In this document: positions 25,203 to 33,498 of the stretch, piece after piece
How positions within the stretch are numbered: the first letter of the stretch is position 1
Layout: every line of letters starts with the position of its first letter
Origin: VGBV01 sp963780395
GTDB lineage: Bacteria; Actinomycetota; Thermoleophilia; Solirubrobacterales; 70-9
Reading direction: 5' to 3'
DNA: 64,000 bases
Assembly: GCA_963780395.1 (NCBI GenBank)
Contig: CAWABY010000003.1
Coordinates: forward strand, 186,001 to 250,000
Program-made: the position numbers and the translations under genes
The notes under the pieces: model-generated
Seen by the model: the letters and a program-made list of their open reading frames with translations, nothing else
Told to the model about the DNA's origin: nothing
Databases searched by the model: none

Positions 25203-26025
25203 CGCCTGCAGTATCCCCCGGGCCGGGCGGTTTCCTGAAGGTGCGGAACTTGCCCACGGGGGCGAAGCCGAACCTCTCGTAGAAGTGGCGTGGCCAGTCG
25301 TCCTCCGCGGCGATCAGGAAGGTGACCTCGTTTCCCCGCTCCAGCGACGCCCGAGCGGCAGCGTGCACGGTGGCGCGAGCCAGGCCCCGCCTGCGCGCGG
25401 AGCGCAGCGTGCCCACGGCGTCGATGAACCCGTAGCCGTTCTGGGTGAGCAGCCGGGTCGTCGTCGCCGGCGTGCCGTCGGCATCGGCGACGAACCAGGA
25501 GTCCCCGTCCGCGGCGTTCAGCCGCCGCTCGCTCTCGATCAGCTGCTCGACCAACGCGTCCCGCCCCTCCGGCTCCAGTTTCAGAAAGTCCTCGTCCTCG
25601 TGGAGGATCGACCGCCTCAGCTCCACGGGGTGGGGGACCTCGCTCACTTCGATCTGCGGCGCGTCCTCGAGCTCCGAGCGCAGCACCATGAAGACGTCCC
25701 CCTCCACCTTCCAACCCAGGCCGCGGAAGCCCGGGTCGACCCGCTCGTCCTCGTCCGGGTCGGTGGTCATCACGGTTCGGTGCGCCAGGCCTGCGCGGCC
25801 CTGGGCCTCGTCGCAGATCTCGGCCATCCGCTCGGCGCTCAGGCCGGGCTCCTCGAACATCACGAAGTTGTCGTCCCAGACGAGCGGCAGGCTCGGGGTC
25901 TGGGCGGCGAACCCGCCCTCAACCGGCTCGAAGCTGTCCGCGCACAGTATGTCGAGGTCTCGCGGCACGCGGTCGCATCTGCGCAGCACGGCGCGGTCGT
26001 CGTCCATGTCTTCGCGGCGCGTCAT
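25189..26025 (-). CDS. GNAT-family acetyltransferase
   Basis: The 278-residue protein has an N-terminal half of less clear origin (a degenerate GNAT-like domain is possible) and a C-terminal GNAT domain. That domain includes SWFVADADGTPATTTRLL, then VGTLRSARRRGLARATVHAA as the acetyl-CoA loop, then DDWPRHFYERFGFAPVGKFRTF. TACACT lies seven bases before the ATG at 26025, again a leaderless layout. Its end overlaps the start of the next GNAT gene by 14 bases, so the two GNATs form an operon. The substrate is unknown. Confidence 0.75.
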   Translation of the reverse strand: MTRREDMDDDRAVLRRCDRVPRDLDILCADSFEPVEGGFAAQTPSLPLVWDDNFVMFEEPGLSAERMAEICDEAQGRAGLAHRTVMTTDPDEDERVDPGFRGLGWKVEGDVFMVLRSELEDAPQIEVSEVPHPVELRRSILHEDEDFLKLEPEGRDALVEQLIESERRLNAADGDSWFVADADGTPATTTRLLTQNGYGFIDAVGTLRSARRRGLARATVHAAARASLERGNEVTFLIAAEDDWPRHFYERFGFAPVGKFRTFRKPPGPGDTAGDGRG

Positions 26026-26083
26026 GGATTCGAGTGTACATTAGCCGTTCCCCGGCCAACCGACCTTCGGAGGAACCTCTTTC

Positions 26084-28090
26084 ATGTTCGTCTTCAAGGC
26101 CGCCGTCCTCGGTGGCGGCACCATGGGGGGCGAGATCGCGCAGACGATCGCCGCCGCCGACATCCCGGTAGTCATCAAGGACGTCGAGCAGAAGTTCGTC
26201 GACGCCGCGCTCGAGAAGTCGAGTGAGGTGACCAAGAGCCAGCTCGGCAGCCTCGTGAAGAAGGAGAAGCTGACCCAGGAGGCGGCCGACCAGCGGCTGG
26301 AGGAGGTGATGGGGCTGATCACGGGCACCACCACCTACGAGGAGTTCGGCGACGTCGACATCGTCATCGAGGCCGTGCCCGAGAAGATGGAGATCAAGAA
26401 GGCCGTCTACGCGGAGCTCGACGAGGCGACCCCGGGTCACGCGATCCTCGCCTCGAACACCTCGTCGCTTTCGATCACCGACATGGGGCGGGAGACCCTG
26501 CGTCCCGACAAGGTCGTCGGCTTCCACTTCTTCTACCCGGCCTCGGTGATGCCGCTGGTCGAGATCATCAGCGGTGAGGACACCTCGCGCGAGACGGTGA
26601 CCACCGCCTTCAACTTCGCGCAGGCGATCCGCAAGCAGGGGATCACCTGCAAGGAGGTGCCGGGCTTCGTCGTCAACCGCATCCTCAACTCGGCCGCCGG
26701 CGAGGTCTGGCGCCAGCAGGAGGAGCGAGGGCTCTCGATCAAGAAGATCGACGAGGCCGTCGCCGCCGCGAACACCTCGCCGATGGGCCCGTTCATCCTC
26801 ATCGACATGCTCGGGTTGGACACCGTGCTGCACGTCGCCGAGTACCTGAACGAGTCCTACGGCGACTCGTTCTACGTCCACAAGGGCATGCAGAAGCTCG
26901 TCAAGGACGGGAAGCTCGGCGCCAAGTCGGGCGGCGAGGGCTTCTACAAGGACGGCGAGTCCAACATCGAGGGGGACGGGGACGTCGACGAGAAAGCCGG
27001 CGAGGAATTGGCCGACCTCTTCATCCTCAAGTCGCTGGTCGAGGCCTGCAAGCTGCTGGAGGAGGGCGTTTCGACCGTGCGCGAGATCGACCTGGGGATG
27101 ATGGCCGGCGCCGGGCTGGACCCGCGCCGCGGCCTCTTCCCGCCCTTCTGGAAGGCCGACCTCGAGGGCCTCGACACGATGCTCGAGAAGCTGGAGAAAT
27201 ACGAGTCCTCCCACGGCAAGCGCTTCGCGCCGCCTCGGATCCTGAAGCGGCTCGTCGCCCAGGGCCGCCTGGGGCTGAAGTCGGGCCAGGGCTTCTACGC
27301 CTATCCGCAGGGCGGTGGCGACGGCGCCGTGAGACTCGAGAAGCGCGCGGACGGCGTCGCCATCGCCTGGCTCGCGAACCCGCCCATGAACGCGATCTCG
27401 CCCGACGTGATCGGTGACCTCGGCAAGGTCTGGGAGCAGGTCAAGGCCGACGACGAGGTGAAGGCTCTGGTGATCTACAGCTCGCTGCCGGTCGTCTACT
27501 CGGCCGGCGCCGACATCAAGGCGTTCTCGAAGACGGACGACCCCCAGAAGGGGGCCGAGCTGATCGACGACGGCCACGCGCTGCTGCGCGAGCTGGGCCA
27601 GTCGAGCGTCTCGACGGTCGCGGCCGTGAACGCGATCGCCTACGGCGGCGGCTGCGAGCTGGCGATGGCCTGCGACTTCCGGGTTGCGGCCGACTCGGCG
27701 GTGTTCGGCCAGCCCGAGATCAACCTCGGGATCATCCCCGGCTTCGGCGGCACCCAGCGCCTGGCGCGGCTGGTCGGCCCCTCGAAGGCGCTGGAGATGA
27801 ACCTGACCGGTGACGCCGTCCTGGCCCAGGAGGCACGCGAGTGGGGCCTGGCCGACGATCTCGTGCCCGACCAGGAGCTGCTGGACGTCGCGCTCTCGTG
27901 GGCTCGGAAGCTCGCCCAGCAGGCGCCGCTGGCGGTCGAGCAGGTGAAGCTCGTCTCGCACAAGGGCGACCTGGACGAGGGCATCGAGGCCGAAAAGAAA
28001 GGGTTCGCTGAGGTCTTCTTCTCCGAGGACGGCCGCGAGGGGATCTCCGCGTTCTTGCAGAAGCGGCGCGCGCACTGGAAGGGCAAGTGA
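26084..28090 (+). CDS. 3-hydroxyacyl-CoA dehydrogenase/enoyl-CoA hydratase fusion
   Basis: A 668-residue bifunctional beta-oxidation enzyme. The N-terminal half is the NAD-dependent dehydrogenase: nucleotide-binding AAVLGGGTMGGEIAQ, LASNTSSLSI, the catalytic His in VVGFHFFYPASVMPLVEII, and CKEVPGFVVNRIL. The C-terminal half, from about residue 420, is the hydratase/isomerase: oxyanion-hole SAGADIKAF, YGGGCELAMACD and FGQPEINLGIIPGFGGTQRL, carrying both catalytic glutamates. The order is the reverse of FadB/FadJ, in which the hydratase comes first. A GGAGG stands before the ATG. It should work with the acyl-CoA dehydrogenase encoded at 22463. Confidence 0.9.
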   Translation: MFVFKAAVLGGGTMGGEIAQTIAAADIPVVIKDVEQKFVDAALEKSSEVTKSQLGSLVKKEKLTQEAADQRLEEVMGLITGTTTYEEFGDVDIVIEAVPEKMEIKKAVYAELDEATPGHAILASNTSSLSITDMGRETLRPDKVVGFHFFYPASVMPLVEIISGEDTSRETVTTAFNFAQAIRKQGITCKEVPGFVVNRILNSAAGEVWRQQEERGLSIKKIDEAVAAANTSPMGPFILIDMLGLDTVLHVAEYLNESYGDSFYVHKGMQKLVKDGKLGAKSGGEGFYKDGESNIEGDGDVDEKAGEELADLFILKSLVEACKLLEEGVSTVREIDLGMMAGAGLDPRRGLFPPFWKADLEGLDTMLEKLEKYESSHGKRFAPPRILKRLVAQGRLGLKSGQGFYAYPQGGGDGAVRLEKRADGVAIAWLANPPMNAISPDVIGDLGKVWEQVKADDEVKALVIYSSLPVVYSAGADIKAFSKTDDPQKGAELIDDGHALLRELGQSSVSTVAAVNAIAYGGGCELAMACDFRVAADSAVFGQPEINLGIIPGFGGTQRLARLVGPSKALEMNLTGDAVLAQEAREWGLADDLVPDQELLDVALSWARKLAQQAPLAVEQVKLVSHKGDLDEGIEAEKKGFAEVFFSEDGREGISAFLQKRRAHWKGK

Positions 28091-28106
28091 TTCCGCGCTC
28101 GCGGAT

Positions 28107-28131
28107 GAGGGTGGCCACGGGGGTCACCCTC
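28107..28131 (+). terminator. Hairpin after the beta-oxidation fusion gene
   Basis: GAGGGTG pairs with CACCCTC around a mismatch, two further C-G pairs and a short loop, 17 bases after the stop codon. There is no run of T afterwards, so it is a terminator-like hairpin rather than a classic intrinsic terminator. Confidence 0.4.
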
Positions 28132-28160
28132 TCAGTCGAGAACACATATCGCCTGCGAGT

Positions 28161-28922
28161 GTGACCCCCGCGTCCACCACATCAGCCACTGCGAGACTCG
28201 CTCGATTGATCAGCGAGTCGAGGTGCACGGTCGCCCTCACGGGCGCCGGCATCTCGGTGCCCTCCGGCATTCCCGATTTCCGCACCCCCGGCACCGGCCT
28301 GTGGGAGAACGTGGACCCGATGGAGGTCGCGCACATCGACGCCTTCCGCAGCGACCCCGCCCGCTTCTGGAGCTTCTACCGGCCCCGCCTGCACAGCCTC
28401 GGCGGGATCGAGCCCAATCCGGCCCACGAGGCCCTTGCGGAGCTCGAGCGCCGCGGCCTGCTCCAGGCCGTGATCACCCAGAACATCGACATGCTCCACA
28501 CCAAGGCCGGGTCGAAGCGCGTGATCGAGGTGCACGGGTCGATCCGCTCCGCGAGCTGCCAGGGCTGCGATGCGACCTACGAGCTGGCCGCGATCGAGGG
28601 CCTCTTCGACGAGGAGGGGGTGGCGGCCTGCCGAGCCTGCACCAGCCTCGTCAAGCCCGACGTCGTCCTCTTCGGCGAGCTGCTCCCCGCCGAGGCGATG
28701 GCCGAGGCCGAGTCACTCGCGTCCGAGGCCGACCTGCTTCTCTGCGTCGGATCCTCGCTGGAGGTCTACCCCGTAGCGGGCCTGCCCTCGGTGACGATGG
28801 CCTCGGGCGGGAAGGTGGCGATCGTCACAAAGAGCCCGACGCCATACGACGGCGACGCCGCGGCCCGGCTCGACGGGGACGTCGCCGACCAGCTCCCGCA
28901 GCTGGTCGAAGCGCTGGGTTGA
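28161..28922 (+). CDS. Sir2-family NAD-dependent protein deacylase
   Basis: The 253-residue sirtuin shows NAD-binding ALTGAGISVPSGIPDFR, TQNIDMLH, the catalytic His in VIEVHGS, and a zinc module with C-x2-C twice (CQGC and CRAC). VKPDVVLFGE and CVGSSLEVYPVAGL follow. All key residues are present, so it should be an active lysine deacylase. In actinobacteria such enzymes often reactivate acyl-CoA synthetases (family knowledge), which fits the neighbouring fatty-acid oxidation genes. The start is GTG. Confidence 0.9.
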   Translation: MTPASTTSATARLARLISESRCTVALTGAGISVPSGIPDFRTPGTGLWENVDPMEVAHIDAFRSDPARFWSFYRPRLHSLGGIEPNPAHEALAELERRGLLQAVITQNIDMLHTKAGSKRVIEVHGSIRSASCQGCDATYELAAIEGLFDEEGVAACRACTSLVKPDVVLFGELLPAEAMAEAESLASEADLLLCVGSSLEVYPVAGLPSVTMASGGKVAIVTKSPTPYDGDAAARLDGDVADQLPQLVEALG

Positions 28923-29128
28923 GCGGAGTTTCCGAGGGCGCTGTGGTCCTCAAAATCGACTAGGCGGTTCCGTCCACAAAACCATGTAGGGTGCCGCCCC
29001 GTTCGGTCCTTGAGCGGGCTCCGATTGGTCTCAATCCGCCCTAGGACGAGCTCACAAATCGGCGGGTCCGGAACGCCCGCCCGGTGGTCTAGACGCCGGC
29101 TCCCGCCGGTCATTCGGAGGCGCCCTAA
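28923..29128 (+). other. Long intergenic region before the RTX-like genes
   Basis: These 206 bases hold no plausible gene. CGGAGG lies shortly before the next start. Several short G/C inverted repeats occur, such as GGCGGG with CCCGCC around 29061-29080. I cannot identify a promoter or riboswitch. Confidence 0.4.
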
Positions 29129-30766
29129 ATGAGCATGGATGCCCATAGCTTCACGCTGTCCGCGCGCGCGGTCCTGGGGGTCGCCCTGATCGTGCTGGTG
29201 GCGCTGGCGATGCTTCCCGCAGGCGCCGACGCGCGGCCGGGCTGCGGGGGACGCAAGGCGACCGTCGTGGCCGGCAACGGGGACGACGTGATCCGGGTCC
29301 CGAAGAAGGGCCCGCAGGTGATCGTCGCGGGCGGCGGCAACGACGAGATCCACAGCTTCCGCAACAAGGATCGCGTCTGCGGCGGTACCGGGGATGACCG
29401 CATCTTCGGCGGGCCGGGGCGCGACAAGCTCTACGGCGGCGCGGGCGCGGACTTCGTCGATGAGGGACCGGGCTCGGGCAAGGTCTTCGCCGGCTCAGGC
29501 GATGACACCGTGCTCGGCGGAGCGGGTGGTGACACGGTCCAGGCGGGAGACGGCGCCGACCGCCTCTTCGGGGAGATCCAGGACGACCAGATGTTCGGCG
29601 AGCTCGGCGACGATCTGCTGGTCGGCGGCCAGGGAATCGACAGCCTTCACGGCGGCTCCGATCAGGACTGGCTACGCGGCGACACCAACCGTGACCGCTA
29701 CTTCGGTGACGCGGGCGACGACACCTTGAGCTTCGCGACCGCGACCCCACCGGGCGGGGAGGCCGGGGTAGACGGCGTCAGCGTCAACCTGCCGGCCAAC
29801 ACGGCGACCGGCGACGAGTGGAAGGAGCGCGCCTTCGGGATCGAGAACCTGGTCGGATCGGCTTTCGCCGACTCACTGGTCGGGACCGGTGTCGGCTGGG
29901 TGCGCGGCAACGGCGCGGTGGACGCCTGCAAGGGCTTCGCGTCCAGCGTATGCCAGGTCGCAACGACCGCGGGCGCGACGGCCCGGATCGCCGATGCGGA
30001 TGGTCCGGATCCCGGCCTGGTCGTGATGGGGGCCAGCGGCGCCGACGCGGTCACGGTCGCCGCCACCGGCGACGCGCTCACGATCAACGGCGGGACGCTC
30101 ACGCCGGGCCCAGGTTGCAGCCGGCTGACGTCGGGCCGGCTCAGCTGCGCAATATCGGCATCGAGGCTCGGCTACGTCTTGATCTGGGGCGGCGGCGGTG
30201 CTGACTCGATGGCGGTCGGCAGCGGCTTGGCAACAAGCACCATGTTCAAGGGAGACGGCGGCCCGGGCAACGACACGATCAGCGGCGGCCTGGCGTCGGA
30301 CGTGCTCTGGGCGGGGGAGTCCGGATCGGATCGCGTCTTCGGTAACGGCGGCGACGACTCGGTGGTCGGGCGGCCCGGCGGGGGCGATCTGCTCTCGGGC
30401 GGTCCCGGGAGCGATCAGCTCGCCTCTGACGACCCGTGCGCCGGCCACACCTATGACGGCGGCCCCGGACGCGCGGATGTCGCTGGATTCGGGCACGTCT
30501 CAAGCGGGGGCGTCGAGGCCCACCTGGGTGGCGCGGCGACGATGCGCAATAGCCCGGGCTGCTCGGCGACGACGATCGCCCACAGCGCCGAGATCCTGGA
30601 GGGCTCCGCCCATGACGACGTGCTGGTCGGGGACGGCCGCCCGAACCTGGTGATCGGGCGCGAGGGCGACGACGTCCTCATCGGCCGCGGTGGCCGAGAC
30701 GAGCTGCGCGGCGACGCCGGCAACGACCGCTGCATCGACGGCAACGCGATCAAGCTCAGCTGCTGA
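29129..30766 (+). CDS. Secreted RTX-like calcium-binding repeat protein (first paralogue)
   Basis: The 545-residue product has a Sec signal (AVLGVALIVLVALAMLPAGADA). Many GGxGxDxx-type nonapeptides follow, for example GGTGDDRIFGGPGRDKLYGG and a block near the end with GREGDDVLIGRGGRD. These form calcium-binding beta rolls. Eight or more cysteines recur at fixed places, and the protein ends in Cys (IKLSC). Signal peptide plus RTX repeats imply Sec export rather than type I secretion; no HlyB/HlyD genes are nearby. The next gene encodes a same-sized paralogue. A middle section (about 205-340) lacks repeats and may be a separate beta domain. Confidence 0.82.
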   Translation: MSMDAHSFTLSARAVLGVALIVLVALAMLPAGADARPGCGGRKATVVAGNGDDVIRVPKKGPQVIVAGGGNDEIHSFRNKDRVCGGTGDDRIFGGPGRDKLYGGAGADFVDEGPGSGKVFAGSGDDTVLGGAGGDTVQAGDGADRLFGEIQDDQMFGELGDDLLVGGQGIDSLHGGSDQDWLRGDTNRDRYFGDAGDDTLSFATATPPGGEAGVDGVSVNLPANTATGDEWKERAFGIENLVGSAFADSLVGTGVGWVRGNGAVDACKGFASSVCQVATTAGATARIADADGPDPGLVVMGASGADAVTVAATGDALTINGGTLTPGPGCSRLTSGRLSCAISASRLGYVLIWGGGGADSMAVGSGLATSTMFKGDGGPGNDTISGGLASDVLWAGESGSDRVFGNGGDDSVVGRPGGGDLLSGGPGSDQLASDDPCAGHTYDGGPGRADVAGFGHVSSGGVEAHLGGAATMRNSPGCSATTIAHSAEILEGSAHDDVLVGDGRPNLVIGREGDDVLIGRGGRDELRGDAGNDRCIDGNAIKLSC

Positions 30767-30887
30767 GACGCCAGGCGTCCGGGCCCGCGCATGGAGCGCC
30801 TGGACGGATGTTCCGGCCGCCTCAAGCGCCCGAATGCCCCTGCCGATGCCTGTCACGGGCGGCCGAAGGCGACTGAAAGGCGAGGGC

Positions 30888-32528
30888 GTGCGATCAATTC
30901 ACGGTGTGTATTCAGCCGGACGGGTAGTCCGGCTCGGGGGGTTGGCCGCGCTTACGCTGCTCGCGATCTGGGGGATCGGACCCGCGCAGGCTGACGCGGC
31001 ACGCTGCGGGGGCCAGAAGGCTGACGTGGTCGGCGGTGGCGGCGGCAACGTGCTCAAGTCCGACAAGCACGGCGTGCAGGTGATCGTCGGTGGGGCCGGC
31101 GACGACCTCATCATCTCCAAGCGCAACAAGGACATCATCTGCGGCGGCCCCGGCAACGACCGCATCTTCTCGGGCACCGGCCGCGACAAGGTCTATGGCG
31201 AGGCGGGGGACGACTTCATCGACGAGGGACCCGGCTCCGGCAAGGCGTGGGGGAACGGCGGCAACGACACCATGATCGGCGGGGGCGGCGGCGAGAACAT
31301 GCGCGGGGGCCCCGGCGACGACCGCCTCTTCGGCGAGATCCAGGACGACGACATGTTCGGCGACGCCGGCAACGACCTGCTGGTAGGCGGCCAGGGGACC
31401 GACAAGATGGCGGGTGGCAGCGGCGACGACTGGACGCGCGGCGACACCAACCAGGACAGGTACATGGGTGACGCCGGCATCGACACCGCAAGCTTCGCCA
31501 CCGCGACCCCACCCGGCCCGCTTCCGAACCGGGACGGCGTCGTCGTCCAGCTCGGTTCCGGCAGCGCTCAGGGAGATGACTCCCAGGAGACGCTGGCCGG
31601 GGTCGAGAACGTGGTCGGCTCGATCTTCTCTGACCAGCTCACGGGCGCCGGCGGAGGCTTCGTCCGCGGCCTCGGTGGCGGCGACGATTGCAGCGGCTTC
31701 ACCAGCGAGCTCTGCCCGGGCAACGTCGGGGGCGCGCCGGTCGCCTACGTCGCGAACGCTGACAGCCCCGACCCGGGCGTGGTCGTCTACGGCGGGGCGG
31801 GCCCAGATGACGTCACCGTGAGCCAGGGCCCCAGCGGCATGCAGATTTCCGGGTCCTCGATCGGCGCGGGCCCCGGCTGCTCGGCCTCCGGCGGAGCCGT
31901 GGTCTGCCCCCGGCCAAGCGTCGAGTTCGGCTACGTGCTGCTCTGGGGCGGCGACGGCAACGACACGCTCAACGTCGGTGGCGGGCTCTCGGTCACGACA
32001 GGGGTCAAGGGCGACGGCGGCCCCGGCAACGACGTCCTCAACGGGGGTCCCGCGGCCGACGTGCTCTTCCCCGGCGCCAGCGGCTCCGACCGCCTGGTCG
32101 GCGGCCAGGGCGACGACGCGCTCGCCGGGCGCCCCGGGGGCGGCGACGTCCTGGTCGGCGGGCCCGGAAACGACAACCTCGCCACCGACGACGCCTGCGC
32201 GGGCCATACCTACGACGGTGGTCCCGGCGGCGCCGACGTCGCCGGGTTCGCCCAGGCGAGCGAGGGCGCCGGCGTCAAGGCAGAGCTCGGCGGCACGGGC
32301 ATCAGGCGCGGCGCCGGCGGCTGTTCCCCAACCCGGATCCAGAACAACCTCGAGGTGCTCGAGGGCAGCCGCAACAACGACATCCTCGATGGAAACGGCG
32401 GGGCTGACCTGGTCATCGGCCGCGAGGGCAACGACGTGCTCGACGGGCGCTCCGGCCGCGACGAGCTGCGCGGCGACACCGGCAACGACAGCTGCCCGGA
32501 CCCCACCGCGACCAAGAGCAGCTGCTAG
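30888..32528 (+). CDS. Secreted RTX-like calcium-binding repeat protein (second paralogue)
   Basis: This 546-residue protein parallels the preceding gene block for block: signal peptide (LGGLAALTLLAIWGIGPAQADA), opening RCGGQKADVVGGG, repeat blocks such as GGPGNDRIFSGTGRDKVYGE, GEIQDDDMFGDAGNDLLVGG and the shared phrase FATATPPG. The repeat-free centre, the second repeat block and the C-terminal Cys (KSSC) also match. I chose the GTG at 30888, which gives a signal peptide and a length equal to its neighbour. The pair looks like a tandem duplication that has since diverged. The likely site is the cell surface or outside medium; the function is unknown. Confidence 0.82.
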   Translation: MRSIHGVYSAGRVVRLGGLAALTLLAIWGIGPAQADAARCGGQKADVVGGGGGNVLKSDKHGVQVIVGGAGDDLIISKRNKDIICGGPGNDRIFSGTGRDKVYGEAGDDFIDEGPGSGKAWGNGGNDTMIGGGGGENMRGGPGDDRLFGEIQDDDMFGDAGNDLLVGGQGTDKMAGGSGDDWTRGDTNQDRYMGDAGIDTASFATATPPGPLPNRDGVVVQLGSGSAQGDDSQETLAGVENVVGSIFSDQLTGAGGGFVRGLGGGDDCSGFTSELCPGNVGGAPVAYVANADSPDPGVVVYGGAGPDDVTVSQGPSGMQISGSSIGAGPGCSASGGAVVCPRPSVEFGYVLLWGGDGNDTLNVGGGLSVTTGVKGDGGPGNDVLNGGPAADVLFPGASGSDRLVGGQGDDALAGRPGGGDVLVGGPGNDNLATDDACAGHTYDGGPGGADVAGFAQASEGAGVKAELGGTGIRRGAGGCSPTRIQNNLEVLEGSRNNDILDGNGGADLVIGREGNDVLDGRSGRDELRGDTGNDSCPDPTATKSSC

Positions 32529-32601
32529 CAACCGCAAGGCCGCTGGCTTTGGAGCGGCTGCCTAGCAGCCGCGACTCATGTCGAGCGGCCGCCAGCGGTT
32601 G
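32529..32601. terminator. Nested inverted repeats between convergent genes
   Basis: A perfect hairpin GCGGCTG-cctag-CAGCCGC (32554-32572) sits inside a larger pair of arms, CAACCGC (32529-32535) with GCGGTTG (32595-32601) and GCCGCTGGC with GCCAGCGG. The nested structure lies directly after the RTX-like gene's stop and before the end of the convergent gene. It is a good candidate for a bidirectional terminator, though it has no T tract. Confidence 0.5.
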
Positions 32602-32641
32602 CGACTGACGGCGAAGCCGGTCCACACGCGCCGGCCCGGAG

Positions 32642-33358
32642 TCAGAGGCCGAGCGAGCGCTCGGCCTCGGTGATGCGCTCGCCGAGCTTCTCGGCCTGGT
32701 GGTTCGGCAGCTCCGCGAGGGCCTCGCGGGCCGCCCGGAGGCCGAAGCGTGCCTCCTCGATGCGGCCCTGCTGGATGTCGAGGCGCGCCCGTTCCAGCAG
32801 GGTCTCGGCGGGATGGACGCTCTCGCGGCCCGAGAGCACGGCCGCGACCCGCTCCTGCGGATCGACGTTGTCGAGGCGCCCCGAGCGCGGGCGCGCCAGC
32901 TCCCGCGCCTCGCGCCAGCGCCCCTCCGCGATCTCGTCCCCGTCGCCGAAGCCGACCCGGATCGCCAGGGCCCGAGTGGCTCCGACGTCCTGGACCAGCG
33001 GGTCGCGGGCTCCGGCCCGCGCGGCGTTGAGAGCATGGTTGATCAGCACCGTCGCCGCGCGGACCTCGTCGGCACGCCGCCGCGCGTCACCCGCGGTCGC
33101 CTCGAGCCAGCGCTCCGCCTCGGACTCGCCATCGAAGCGCTCGGCCAGCGCGACCGTGACGAGGCTGACGGGAGTCGACTCGTCCTCGTCCGGGTCGACG
33201 GGACGAGTCCGCCGGGCCAGGCGTCCCGGTGGCTTCGGGGCACCGAAGACCTGCACGATCAGCACGCGGTCCCCCGCCTCATCGCGCGCGAGGTAGCGCC
33301 CTTCAGGGAGCCCGATGAGACCGGCGAACTCGAGCTGCACGAACGGGATCAGCGCCAT
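32642..33358 (-). CDS. Conserved hypothetical soluble protein
   Basis: The 238-residue product opens with a beta-rich part (FVQLEFAGLIGLPEGRYLARDEAGDRVLIVQVFG) and becomes helical and charged in the C-terminal half (HPAETLLERARLDIQQGRIEEARFGLRAAREALAEL), which could be a TPR-like pair of helices. I recognise no named family. TAGGGT lies six bases before the ATG, so its transcript is probably leaderless. Confidence 0.65.
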   Translation of the reverse strand: MALIPFVQLEFAGLIGLPEGRYLARDEAGDRVLIVQVFGAPKPPGRLARRTRPVDPDEDESTPVSLVTVALAERFDGESEAERWLEATAGDARRRADEVRAATVLINHALNAARAGARDPLVQDVGATRALAIRVGFGDGDEIAEGRWREARELARPRSGRLDNVDPQERVAAVLSGRESVHPAETLLERARLDIQQGRIEEARFGLRAAREALAELPNHQAEKLGERITEAERSLGL

Positions 33359-33498
33359 CGCCGCACCCTAGACCGCCCGCGCTGCTGCGAATGGACACTT
33401 TGACCCCCTATAGGCGGCAAAACCGTACATCCGTCGCGATCGAAAGAGCCGCGCCGTGGCGGACGACCTTCATTGCCGGGTTTGGACCCTGGCGCGCG

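Noticed and set aside
29129..32528. Type I secretion substrates (RTX toxins)
   Set aside because: Both proteins have Sec signal peptides and no type I exporter genes are nearby. Toxin function has no support.
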